Source: Lycocorax pyrrhopterus obiensis (Eukaryota > Chordata > Aves > Passeriformes > Paradisaeidae). From it: 64,000 bases of DNA. Location: positions 1 to 64,000 of the forward strand of contig JACSVZ010000050.1 in NCBI GenBank assembly GCA_014706295.1, read 5' to 3'. Position numbers and translations under genes: made by a program. Positions 1-11,930 of this stretch are shown in pieces; positions within the stretch are counted from its first letter, which is position 1; each line of letters begins with the position of its first letter. The notes under the pieces are model-generated. The model was not told where the DNA came from. It ran no database searches and worked only from the letters and a program-made list of their open reading frames with translations.

Positions 1-2979
1 AGCAAAGCGTCTGAAACCGGTCCCCGAAGGCTGCGGCAGGTAAGTGAGGAGCTGAGGGATACGAGAAAGGAAACTTTGAGCGATGCGTGTTTTGGTTTCC
101 GAGGAGCCGTGGATTCCTGTCTTGCAAAATGTGGCTGGATCTCTGTGTCTTTAGCTGGGCCTTGGCGTTACAGGAAAGGAGCAAGTGTGTCTGCCAAAGC
201 AGGCGGGCTGCTCCGGAGGTCAGCAGCTGATGTGCCTTTGTTTCCTGGTTCTGCTTGGGAGCGAGATGGGGTCCAAGATCCCCTGATGATCTTTGGGATA
301 TCCTTTGAGTGTCTTGATTGAAGTAAAAGCATCGTTCCCCCTGTGCCTTCCCTAATTGCAGGGTCTGTATCTTTTGTGTTGGGGCTGGCTAATTAGCATC
401 TGGAATGGGCGGAGCAACGCTGCCCAAAGTGGGGTTCCGCAGCATATGCGGGCAAGCGCTTTTGTGAGCTTCGAGGGGCTCGTGTATCAGAGGCTTATTT
501 CACAAGCGCTGCAAAGGAAAAGTTTGTGGCATAACGAATGACGCTGTCCCCCCTCAAGCTTGCGCCGAGCCCCGCCTCGTGCCGCACCCCGAACCTCGCG
601 CCGACCCCCGACTCTGGCTCCGTTCCGCCTCGCGCCGCTCCCCGCTTGCTTCCGCCGCTTAGCGCCGTCCCCTCGGTCTCGTGCCGCCAGCCCCACCTCT
701 CTCCCGACACCCCCGAGCGCCGCCCCTTCCGAGCGCCGTCCGCGGGAGAGCTGATGAGCTCCCCAAAAGTCTCTTGTCCAGGGCGGTTCCGGCAGCGCTT
801 ATGCAGTTTTTGGCCTTCGCCGCTTGTTTTGAGCTTTGCCTCGTCGTGCTTTTTGCAGCGTGTTCTTTTTGCAGCCCGGAAAAGTGACGGTGCCCCGAGA
901 ACTGGGTGCTGCGCGGTTAGGCTGGATCGTGTGTTGCCTCTGGCCGCCCCTTGGTTCTTTGTTCTTGCCCCTTTCCGCTCTGTTTGGCTGGCCGGTTGGC
1001 CTTAAAGCACTTGGCTGCGTGCTTTTCTGGCCTCTGGAGGAAAAGACATTCACAGCTCCCGCAAAGGATGAATGGTTTGGGTGTTTGCTGCTTTGCCGCG
1101 AGGGGCTACACGTCGTTTTGATCCGACTTACCGTAGCGAGGGGGCCGTTGAACAGCAGAGCCCCCGAGCCGCTCGTTGCCGTGCGTCGCCTTTCCCTTTT
1201 TGTGCCGTAGTGAGATGAGCGTGAAAGAATTGAACAGCAGGTCTCTGTCTGAGGGGTTAATTGGTGACGATCAGGTATCCCAGTTCATCCGGGCTCAGAG
1301 GGTTGTCCTTGAAATTGTCTTTGATACTGTCTCGGTTTAAGGCCCGTGGTAGGGTCTGCGGGCCGGGAGCGCGTGTGCGGCGTAGTGCAGCTGTTGCCAC
1401 GTCTCCTGTGCGGTCCTGTTTCGAGCCTGTAGTCCAGGTGTAACCTGCCTCGTTGTTTCTTCCTTTTTTTTTTTTTCCCCTTTTTTTTGGGTGTTTTTTG
1501 TTTGTTTGTTTGTTTGTTTGTTTTGTTTTTGGTTTTGCTGGTGGAAATACCTGTGAACGGGATCACAGTAGCCCCGAATGGTGACTGGGGAAGGGACAGC
1601 GACGTGGTTGGGACTGGGTTGGCCGGTGTCTTTAAAAAGAGTGCTGGAGGCAAGGGGCAGCGACTGAGGAGCGAAGAAGGTGAGAGGCGGGGCTGAGGGG
1701 AGCGCTTCCACGGAAGCAGTTGGCGGGCCGAGAAGCGGTGACTGAGAAGCGACAGCGGCACGGTGAGTGCGGGCAGCGTGGGCCGGGGCCATCTGTCAGG
1801 TCCGGCAGGGTGCTGGCAGGGGGCTGCGCGTGGAGCTGGCCGGGCCGCCCCTCGCTGCGCGCGACGGGGGTGGTGGGTGGGAGTTGCGGCTGCGCCCGCC
1901 CGTTGCGGGCTCGGCAAAGCCCCCCCGCGTAGGGACGCTGCGCCCCTGGGGGCGGGGTGGGGCCGGGAGCCCGCGGTCCGTGCGGCGCCGCGAGCGGCTT
2001 GAGCACGGGAGTCGCCCGTGGCGCGGCGGGGCGGCCCGGCTCGAGCGCGGGCGCTGGGAGGCGCACGCCGCTTGCCGGCGGGCTGGGAGCACGGCGCGTC
2101 CGCGCCGCGGGCGACTTTGGATGGGAATTGTGCTTTTTAACGGGTTTGTGTTGACATCCAGCAGCGGGAGCGTCGCTGGAGCGCGAGGCGTGCCCCGGGA
2201 GCGGGTGCCAGGTAAGTGTGGGGAAGCCGCGGCGGTGCCCGGGGGCCTCTGCTGTCCCGGGCTGGGGGTGGGCGGGGTCTCCCTGGGCAGCTTTGGGAAT
2301 GCAGAGCAGCTGATTGTCAAGGTGTTGTCTGAAGAAGAACGGGTGAAAGCTGTTCGACTTTGTCTTGCGACTCGGTGAAAACGTGGTGTTCTCGCGTCCG
2401 TGGGACTTTGGCCCAACGCGTGGAGCTGTAAAAGAGGCGCTTGGGCCGCTGCGGCCAGGTAGCAGAGAAGGGGCCTTAGCAGAAGTTCCCTTTGGGCGGA
2501 TTGCTGCCGAAGTGAAGGTCTTCAGCAGCGATGCGCCTTGGAGGGTGGTATCTAAGGGTTTGCAGAAGCTGACCGGGGAGTAGACAGCTGGGCTCCGTGT
2601 CCTCAGACGTGCAGAACGCTTAATCCAACAGCGAGCGCAAAGCCTTGTGGCCACGGTTAGCGGAAAGGATTGCTCCTTTTTTTCTCTAGGTTGCTGGCGA
2701 GCGTGGGAAAAGAACGGGAGGATCGCTTCTTGCTTGCCCCGGCGAGAGTGAAGCAGCAAATGGTGTTGGAAGAGTTGGCGTGAGTAGCTGCGAGATCACG
2801 ATCCTAGCAGCCTCCAAACGAATCGGAAGGGGAAACCGCGCTATCGTACGGGAAAACCTGTGGCGGGACGCGTGACCGAGGTTACTCGATGAGGGATTTC
2901 TGGAAACCCTGAAATGTGTCCGTGTTAAACGTTTTATTCCTTTTCTTTTTTGTTTGTTTTTTTTTTTTTATGATGTGCA
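1..2979. repeat. Array unit 1
   Basis: Full-length unit. Its first ~520 bp carry about seven one-base insertions or deletions that units 2-5 do not share (for example near 80, 153, 197, 231, 414, 484 and 519); the rest matches the other units closely. Its G-rich tract at 1866-1881 is irregular rather than a clean (GGGT)n. The clustering of errors at position 1 suggests a contig end. Confidence 0.95.
1680..2260. promoter_or_regulatory. CpG-rich island inside each array unit (candidate promoter)
   Basis: This interval is extremely GC- and CpG-rich, with GGGGCGGGG-type boxes, the variable G tract and two good 5' splice-site matches (GTGAGT near 1762, GTAAGT near 2212). Equivalent islands lie at about 4664-5240, 7637-8220 and 10623-11220; partial unit 5 has none. 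Retained CpGs imply the sequence is young or unmethylated in the germline. I see no TATA box. Promoter function is inference. Confidence 0.4.
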
Positions 2980-5952
2980 AGCAAAGCGTCTGAAACCGGT
3001 CCCCGAAGGCTGCGGCAGGTAAGTGAGGAGCTGAGGGATACGAGAAAGGAAACTTTGAGCGATGCGTGTTTTGGTTTCCCGAGGAGCCGTGGATTCCTGT
3101 CTTGCAAAATGTGGCTGGATCTCTGTGTCTTAGCTGGCCTTGGCGTTACAGGAAAGGAGCAAGTGTGTCTGCAAAGGCAGGGCGGGCTGCTCCGGAGGTC
3201 AGCAGCTGATTGTGCCTTTGTTTCCTGGTTCTGCTTGGGAGCGAGATGGGGTCCAAGATCCCCTGATGATCTTTGGGATATCCTTTGAGTGTCTTGATTG
3301 AAGTAAAAGCATCGTTCCCCCTGTGCCTTCCCTAATTGCAGGGTCTGTATCTTTTGTGTTGGGGCTGGCTAATTAGCATCTGGAATGGGCGGAGGCAACG
3401 CTGCCCAAAGTGGGGTTCCGCAGCATATGCGGGCAAGCGCTTTTGTGAGCTTCGAGGGGCTCGTGGTATCAGAGGCTTATTTCACAAGCGCTGCAAAGGA
3501 AAAAGTTTGTGGCATAACGAATGACGCTGTCCCCCCTCAAGCTTGCGCCGAGCCCCGCCTCGTGCCGCACCCCGAACCTCGCGCCGACCCCCGACTCTGG
3601 CTCCGTTCCGCCTCGCGCCGCTCCCCGCTTGCTTCCGCCGCTTAGCGCCGTCCCCTCGGTCTCGTGCCGCCAGCCCCACCTCTCTCCCGACACCCCCGAG
3701 CGCCGCCCCTTCCGAGCGCCGTCCGCGGGAGAGCTGATGAGCTCCCCAAAAGTCTCTTGTCCAGGGCGGTTCCGGCAGCGCTTATGCAGTTTTTGGCCTT
3801 CGCCGCTTGTTTTGAGCTTTGCCTCGTCGTGCTTTTTGCAGCGTGTTCTTTTTGCAGCCCGGAAAAGTGACGGTGCCCCGAGAACTGGGTGCTGCGCGGT
3901 TAGGCTGGATCGTGTGTTGCCTCTGGCCGCCCCTTGGTTCTTTGTTCTTGCCCCTTTCCGCTCTGTTTGGCTGGCCGGTTGGCCTTAAAGCACTTGGCTG
4001 CGTGCTTTTCTGGCCTCTGGAGGAAAAGACATTCACAGCTCCCGCAAAGGATGAATGGTTTGGGTGTTTGCTGCTTTGCCGCGAGGGGCTACACGTCGTT
4101 TTGATCCGACTTACCGTAGCGAGGGGGCCGTTGAACAGCAGAGCCCCCGAGCCGCTCGTTGCCGTGCGTCGCCTTTCCCTTTTTGTGCCGTAGTGAGATG
4201 AGCGTGAAAGAATTGAACAGCAGGTCTCTGTCTGAGGGGTTAATTGGTGACGATCAGGTATCCCAGTTCATCCGGGCTCAGAGGGTTGTCCTTGAAATTG
4301 TCTTTGATACTGTCTCGGTTTAAGGCCCGTGGTAGGGTCTGCGGGCCGGGAGCGCGTGTGCGGCGTAGTGCAGCTGTTGCCACGTCTCCTGTGCGGTCCT
4401 GTTTCGAGCCTGTAGTCCAGGTGTAACCTGCCTCGTTGTTTCTTCCTTTTTTTTTTTTCCCCTTTTTTTTGGGTGTTTTTTGTTTGTTTGTTTGTTTGTT
4501 TGTTTTGTTTTTGGTTTTGCTGGTGGAAATACCTGTGAACGGGATCACAGTAGCCCCGAATGGTGACTGGGGAAGGGACAGCGACGTGGTTGGGACTGGG
4601 TTGGCCGGTGTCTTTAAAAAGAGTGCTGGAGGCAAGGGGCAGCGACTGAGGAGCGAAGAAGGTGAGAGGCGGGGCTGAGGGGAGCGCTTCCACGGAAGCA
4701 GTTGGCGGGCCGAGAAGCGGTGACTGAGAAGCGACAGCGGCACGGTGAGTGCGGGCAGCGTGGGCCGGGGCCATCTGTCAGGTCCGGCAGGGTGCTGGCA
4801 GGGGGCTGCGCGTGGAGCTGGCCGGGCCGCCCCTCGCTGCGCGCGACGGGTGGGAGTTGCGGCTGCGCCCGCCCGTTGCGGGCTCGGCAAAGCCCCCCCG
4901 CGTAGGGACGCTGCGCCCCTGGGGGCGGGGTGGGGCCGGGAGCCCGCGGTCCGTGCGGCGCCGCGAGCGGCTTGAGCACGGGAGTCGCCCGTGGCGCGGC
5001 GGGGCGGCCCGGCTCGAGCGCGGGCGCTGGGAGGCGCACGCCGCTTGCCGGCGGGCTGGGAGCACGGCGCGTCCGCGCCGCGGGCGACTTTGGATGGGAA
5101 TTGTGCTTTTTAACGGGTTTGTGTTGACATCCAGCAGCGGGAGCGTCGCTGGAGCGCGAGGCGTGCCCCGGGAGCGGGTGCCAGGTAAGTGTGGGGAAGC
5201 CGCGGCGGTGCCCGGGGGCCTCTGCTGTCCCGGGCTGGGGGTGGGCGGGGTCTCCCTGGGCAGCTTTGGGAATGCAGAGCAGCTGATTGTCAAGGTGTTG
5301 TCTGAAGAAGAACGGGTGAAAGCTGTTCGACTTTGTCTTGCGACTCGGTGAAAACGTGGTGTTCTCGCGTCCGTGGGACTTTGGCCCAACGCGTGGAGCT
5401 GTAAAAGAGGCGCTTGGGCCGCTGCGGCCAGGTAGCAGAGAAGGGGCCTTAGCAGAAGTTCCCTTTGGGCGGATTGCTGCCGAAGTGAAGGTCTTCAGCA
5501 GCGATGCGCCTTGGAGGGTGGTATCTAAGGGTTTGCAGAAGCTGACCGGGGAGTAGACAGCTGGGCTCCGTGTCCTCAGACGTGCAGAACGCTTAATCCA
5601 ACAGCGAGCGCAAAGCCTTGTGGCCACGGTTAGCGGAAAGGATTGCTCCTTTTTTTCTCTAGGTTGCTGGCGAGCGTGGGAAAAGAACGGGAGGATCGCT
5701 TCTTGCTTGCCCCGGCGAGAGTGAAGCAGCAAATGGTGTTGGAAGAGTTGGCGTGAGTAGCTGCGAGATCACGATCCTAGCAGCCTCCAAACGAATCGGA
5801 AGGGGAAACCGCGCTATCGTACGGGAAAACCTGTGGCGGGACGCGTGACCGAGGTTACTCGATGAGGGATTTCTGGAAACCCTGAAATGTGTCCGTGTTA
5901 AACGTTTTATTCCTTTTCTTTTTTGTTTGTTTTTTTTTTTTTATGATGTGCA
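2980..5952. repeat. Array unit 2
   Basis: Full-length 2973-bp unit, the shortest, because its (GGGT)n tract at about 4848-4854 is reduced to one GGGT followed by GGG. I use it as the reference for the splice-like signals because it lacks the edge errors of unit 1. Confidence 0.96.
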
Positions 5953-5991
5953 AGCAAAGCGTCTGAAACCGGTCCCCGAAGGCTGCGGCAG
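4664..5991 (+). ncRNA. Candidate spliced non-coding transcript of the array unit (unit 2 coordinates)
   Basis: Splice-like signals fall in a sensible order on the plus strand: a donor ACG|GTGAGT at 4745; an acceptor ending CATCCAG at 5134; a donor CCAG|GTAAGT at 5185 (exon about 50 nt); an acceptor with a long pyrimidine tract ending CTCTAG at 5662; then donors GC|GTGAGTAG at 5753 or CAG|GTAAGT at 5992; and a further acceptor ending TTGCAG at 3341 in the unit start (repeated downstream). The signals are unchanged in all full units. No open frame is both ATG-initiated and constant between units, so a protein is unlikely. Existence of the transcript is inferred only from these signals. Confidence 0.3.
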
Positions 5992-8938
5992 GTAAGTGAG
6001 GAGCTGAGGGATACGAGAAAGGAAACTTTGAGCGATGCGTGTTTTGGTTTCCCGAGGAGCCGTGGATTCCTGTCTTGCAAAATGTGGCTGGATCTCTGTG
6101 TCTTAGCTGGCCTTGGCGTTACAGGAAAGGAGCAAGTGTGTCTGCAAAGGCAGGGCGGGCTGCTCCGGAGGTCAGCAGCTGATTGTGCCTTTGTTTCCTG
6201 GTTCTGCTTGGGAGCGAGATGGGGTCCAAGATCCCCTGATGATCTTTGGGATATCCTTTGAGTGTCTTGATTGAAGTAAAAGCATCGTTCCCCCTGTGCC
6301 TTCCCTAATTGCAGGGTCTGTATCTTTTGTGTTGGGGCTGGCTAATTAGCATCTGGAATGGGCGGAGGCAACGCTGCCCAAAGTGGGGTTCCGCAGCATA
6401 TGCGGGCAAGCGCTTTTGTGAGCTTCGAGGGGCTCGTGGTATCAGAGGCTTATTTCACAAGCGCTGCAAAGGAAAAAGTTTGTGGCATAACGAATGACGC
6501 TGTCCCCCCTCAAGCTTGCGCCGAGCCCCGCCTCGTGCCGCACCCCGAACCTCGCGCCGACCCCCGACTCTGGCTCCGTTCCGCCTCGCGCCGCTCCCCG
6601 CTTGCTTCCGCCGCTTAGCGCCGTCCCCTCGGTCTCGTGCCGCCAGCCCCACCTCTCTCCCGACACCCCCGAGCGCCGCCCCTTCCGAGCGCCGTCCGCG
6701 GGAGAGCTGATGAGCTCCCCAAAAGTCTCTTGTCCAGGGCGGTTCCGGCAGCGCTTATGCAGTTTTTGGCCTTCGCCGCTTGTTTTGAGCTTTGCCTCGT
6801 CGTGCTTTTTGCAGCGTGTTCTTTTTGCAGCCCGGAAAAGTGACGGTGCCCCGAGAACTGGGTGCTGCGCGGTTAGGCTGGATCGTGTGTTGCCTCTGGC
6901 CGCCCCTTGGTTCTTTGTTCTTGCCCCTTTCCGCTCTGTTTGGCTGGCCGGTTGGCCTTAAAGCACTTGGCTGCGTGCTTTTCTGGCCTCTGGAGGAAAA
7001 GACATTCACAGCTCCCGCAAAGGATGAATGGTTTGGGTGTTTGCTGCTTTGCCGCGAGGGGCTACACGTCGTTTTGATCCGACTTACCGTAGCGAGGGGG
7101 CCGTTGAACAGCAGAGCCCCCGAGCCGCTCGTTGCCGTGCGTCGCCTTTCCCTTTTTGTGCCGTAGTGAGATGAGCGTGAAAGAATTGAACAGCAGGTCT
7201 CTGTCTGAGGGGTTAATTGGTGACGATCAGGTATCCCAGTTCATCCGGGCTCAGAGGGTTGTCCTTGAAATTGTCTTTGATACTGTCTCGGTTTAAGGCC
7301 CGTGGTAGGGTCTGCGGGCCGGGAGCGCGTGTGCGGCGTAGTGCAGCTGTTGCCACGTCTCCTGTGCGGTCCTGTTTCGAGCCTGTAGTCCAGGTGTAAC
7401 CTGCCTCGTTGTTTCTTCCTTTTTTTTTTTTCCCCTTTTTTTTGGGTGTTTTTTGTTTGTTTGTTTGTTTGTTTGTTTTGTTTTTGGTTTTGCTGGTGGA
7501 AATACCTGTGAACGGGATCACAGTAGCCCCGAATGGTGACTGGGGAAGGGACAGCGACGTGGTTGGGACTGGGTTGGCCGGTGTCTTTAAAAAGAGTGCT
7601 GGAGGCAAGGGGCAGCGACTGAGGAGCGAAGAAGGTGAGAGGCGGGGCTGAGGGGAGCGCTTCCACGGAAGCAGTTGGCGGGCCGAGAAGCGGTGACTGA
7701 GAAGCGACAGCGGCACGGTGAGTGCGGGCAGCGTGGGCCGGGGCCATCTGTCAGGTCCGGCAGGGTGCTGGCAGGGGGCTGCGCGTGGAGCTGGCCGGGC
7801 CGCCCCTCGCTGCGCGCGACGGGTGGGTGGGTGGGTGGGAGTTGCGGCTGCGCCCGCCCGTTGCGGGCTCGGCAAAGCCCCCCCGCGTAGGGACGCTGCG
7901 CCCCTGGGGGCGGGGTGGGGCCGGGAGCCCGCGGTCCGTGCGGCGCCGCGAGCGGCTTGAGCACGGGAGTCGCCCGTGGCGCGGCGGGGCGGCCCGGCTC
8001 GAGCGCGGGCGCTGGGAGGCGCACGCCGCTTGCCGGCGGGCTGGGAGCACGGCGCGTCCGCGCCGCGGGCGACTTTGGATGGGAATTGTGCTTTTTAACG
8101 GGTTTGTGTTGACATCCAGCAGCGGGAGCGTCGCTGGAGCGCGAGGCGTGCCCCGGGAGCGGGTGCCAGGTAAGTGTGGGGAAGCCGCGGCGGTGCCCGG
8201 GGGCCTCTGCTGTCCCGGGCTGGGGGTGGGCGGGGTCTCCCTGGGCAGCTTTGGGAATGCAGAGCAGCTGATTGTCAAGGTGTTGTCTGAAGAAGAACGG
8301 GTGAAAGCTGTTCGACTTTGTCTTGCGACTCGGTGAAAACGTGGTGTTCTCGCGTCCGTGGGACTTTGGCCCAACGCGTGGAGCTGTAAAAGAGGCGCTT
8401 GGGCCGCTGCGGCCAGGTAGCAGAGAAGGGGCCTTAGCAGAAGTTCCCTTTGGGCGGATTGCTGCCGAAGTGAAGGTCTTCAGCAGCGATGCGCCTTGGA
8501 GGGTGGTATCTAAGGGTTTGCAGAAGCTGACCGGGGAGTAGACAGCTGGGCTCCGTGTCCTCAGACGTGCAGAACGCTTAATCCAACAGCGAGCGCAAAG
8601 CCTTGTGGCCACGGTTAGCGGAAAGGATTGCTCCTTTTTTTCTCTAGGTTGCTGGCGAGCGTGGGAAAAGAACGGGAGGATCGCTTCTTGCTTGCCCCGG
8701 CGAGAGTGAAGCAGCAAATGGTGTTGGAAGAGTTGGCGTGAGTAGCTGCGAGATCACGATCCTAGCAGCCTCCAAACGAATCGGAAGGGGAAACCGCGCT
8801 ATCGTACGGGAAAACCTGTGGCGGGACGCGTGACCGAGGTTACTCGATGAGGGATTTCTGGAAACCCTGAAATGTGTCCGTGTTAAACGTTTTATTCCTT
8901 TTCTTTTTTGTTTGTTTTTTTTTTTTTTATGATGTGCA
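5953..8938. repeat. Array unit 3
   Basis: Full-length 2986-bp unit. The tetranucleotide tract at 7821-7839 has four GGGT repeats plus GGG, enough for a canonical four-tract G-quadruplex. Otherwise nearly identical to unit 2. Confidence 0.96.
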
Positions 8939-11930
8939 AGCAAAGCGTCTGAAACCGGTCCCCGAAGGCTGCGGCAGGTAAGTGAGGAGCTGAGGGATAC
9001 GAGAAAGGAAACTTTGAGCGATGCGTGTTTTGGTTTCCCGAGGAGCCGTGGATTCCTGTCTTGCAAAATGTGGCTGGATCTCTGTGTCTTAGCTGGCCTT
9101 GGCGTTACAGGAAAGGAGCAAGTGTGTCTGCAAAGGCAGGGCGGGCTGCTCCGGAGGTCAGCAGCTGATTGTGCCTTTGTTTCCTGGTTCTGCTTGGGAG
9201 CGAGATGGGGTCCAAGATCCCCTGATGATCTTTGGGATATCCTTTGAGTGTCTTGATTGAAGTAAAAGCATCGTTCCCCCTGTGCCTTCCCTAATTGCAG
9301 GGTCTGTATCTTTTGTGTTGGGGCTGGCTAATTAGCATCTGGAATGGGCGGAGGCAACGCTGCCCAAAGTGGGGTTCCGCAGCATATGCGGGCAAGCGCT
9401 TTTGTGAGCTTCGAGGGGCTCGTGGTATCAGAGGCTTATTTCACAAGCGCTGCAAAGGAAAAAGTTTGTGGCATAACGAATGACGCTGTCCCCCCTCAAG
9501 CTTGCGCCGAGCCCCGCCTCGTGCCGCACCCCGAACCTCGCGCCGACCCCCGACTCTGGCTCCGTTCCGCCTCGCGCCGCTCCCCGCTTGCTTCCGCCGC
9601 TTAGCGCCGTCCCCTCGGTCTCGTGCCGCCAGCCCCACCTCTCTCCCGACACCCCCGAGCGCCGCCCCTTCCGAGCGCCGTCCGCGGGAGAGCTGATGAG
9701 CTCCCCAAAAGTCTCTTGTCCAGGGCGGTTCCGGCAGCGCTTATGCAGTTTTTGGCCTTCGCCGCTTGTTTTGAGCTTTGCCTCGTCGTGCTTTTTGCAG
9801 CGTGTTCTTTTTGCAGCCCGGAAAAGTGACGGTGCCCCGAGAACTGGGTGCTGCGCGGTTAGGCTGGATCGTGTGTTGCCTCTGGCCGCCCCTTGGTTCT
9901 TTGTTCTTGCCCCTTTCCGCTCTGTTTGGCTGGCCGGTTGGCCTTAAAGCACTTGGCTGCGTGCTTTTCTGGCCTCTGGAGGAAAAGACATTCACAGCTC
10001 CCGCAAAGGATGAATGGTTTGGGTGTTTGCTGCTTTGCCGCGAGGGGCTACACGTCGTTTTGATCCGACTTACCGTAGCGAGGGGGCCGTTGAACAGCAG
10101 AGCCCCCGAGCCGCTCGTTGCCGTGCGTCGCCTTTCCCTTTTTGTGCCGTAGTGAGATGAGCGTGAAAGAATTGAACAGCAGGTCTCTGTCTGAGGGGTT
10201 AATTGGTGACGATCAGGTATCCCAGTTCATCCGGGCTCAGAGGGTTGTCCTTGAAATTGTCTTTGATACTGTCTCGGTTTAAGGCCCGTGGTAGGGTCTG
10301 CGGGCCGGGAGCGCGTGTGCGGCGTAGTGCAGCTGTTGCCACGTCTCCTGTGCGGTCCTGTTTCGAGCCTGTAGTCCAGGTGTAACCTGCCTCGTTGTTT
10401 CTTCCTTTTTTTTTTTTTCCCCTTTTTTTTGGGTGTTTTTTGTTTGTTTGTTTGTTTGTTTGTTTTGTTTTTGGTTTTGCTGGTGGAAATACCTGTGAAC
10501 GGGATCACAGTAGCCCCGAATGGTGACTGGGGAAGGGACAGCGACGTGGTTGGGACTGGGTTGGCCGGTGTCTTTAAAAAGAGTGCTGGAGGCAAGGGGC
10601 AGCGACTGAGGAGCGAAGAAGGTGAGAGGCGGGGCTGAGGGGAGCGCTTCCACGGAAGCAGTTGGCGGGCCGAGAAGCGGTGACTGAGAAGCGACAGCGG
10701 CACGGTGAGTGCGGGCAGCGTGGGCCGGGGCCATCTGTCAGGTCCGGCAGGGTGCTGGCAGGGGGCTGCGCGTGGAGCTGGCCGGGCCGCCCCTCGCTGC
10801 GCGCGACGGGTGGGTGGGTGGGTGGGTGGGAGTTGCGGCTGCGCCCGCCCGTTGCGGGCTCGGCAAAGCCCCCCCGCGTAGGGACGCTGCGCCCCTGGGG
10901 GCGGGGTGGGGCCGGGAGCCCGCGGTCCGTGCGGCGCCGCGAGCGGCTTGAGCACGGGAGTCGCCCGTGGCGCGGCGGGGCGGCCCGGCTCGAGCGCGGG
11001 CGCTGGGAGGCGCACGCCGCTTGCCGGCGGGCTGGGAGCACGGCGCGTCCGCGCCGCGGGCGACTTTGGATGGGAATTGTGCTTTTTAACGGGTTTGTGT
11101 TGACATCCAGCAGCGGGAGCGTCGCTGGAGCGCGAGGCGTGCCCCGGGAGCGGGTGCCAGGTAAGTGTGGGGAAGCCGCGGCGGTGCCCGGGGGCCTCTG
11201 CTGTCCCGGGCTGGGGGTGGGCGGGGTCTCCCTGGGCAGCTTTGGGAATGCAGAGCAGCTGATTGTCAAGGTGCTGTCTGAAGAAGAACGGGTGAAAGCT
11301 GTTCGACTTTGTCTTGCGACTCGGTGAAAACGTGGTGTTCTCGCGTCCGTGGGACTTTGGCCCAACGCGTGGAGCTGTAAAAGAGGCGCTTGGGCCGCTG
11401 CGGCCAGGTAGCAGAGAAGGGGCCTTAGTAGAAGTTCCCTTTGGGCGGATTGCTGCCGAAGTGAAGGTCTTCAGCAGCGATGCGCCTTGGAGGGTGGTAT
11501 CTAAGGGTTTGCAGAAGCTGACCGGGGAGTAGACAGCTGGGCTCCGTGTCCTCAGACGTGCAGAACGCTTAATCCAACAGCGAGCGCAAAGCCTTGTGGC
11601 CACGGTTAGCGGAAAGGATTGCTCCTTTTTTTCTCTAGGTTGCTGGCGAGCGTGGGAAAAGAACGGGAGGATCGCTTCTTGCTTGCCCCGGCGAGAGTGA
11701 AGCAGCAAATGGTGTTGGAAGAGTTGGCGTGAGTAGCTGCGAGATCACGATCCTAGCAGCCTCCAAACGAATCGGAAGGGGAAACCGCGCTATCGTACGG
11801 GAAAACCTGTGGCGGGACGCGTGACCGAGGTTACTCGATGAGGGATTTCTGGAAACCCTGAAATGTGTCCGTGTTAAACGTTTTATTCCTTTTCTTTTTT
11901 GTTTGTTTTTTTTTTTTTTTATGATGTGCA
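8939..11930. repeat. Array unit 4
   Basis: Full-length 2992-bp unit. It has the longest G tract (five GGGT plus GGG at 10808-10830), a slightly longer terminal poly-T, and a few private substitutions near 11274 and 11430. The tract length changes the reading frame of every long open frame across the GC island. Confidence 0.96.

Noticed and set aside
1767..2378. Plus-strand ~200-codon frames in the array island
   Set aside because: Non-ATG starts, frame altered by the tetranucleotide tract, and interrupted by the same sequence that supplies splice donors. No protein similarity.
10227..11708. Long minus-strand open frame (up to ~490 codons) across the array island
   Set aside because: It starts at TTG, has low-complexity Pro/Arg/Ser composition, and its length changes from unit to unit with the GGGT tract. 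Typical of stop-poor GC-rich DNA, not of a gene.
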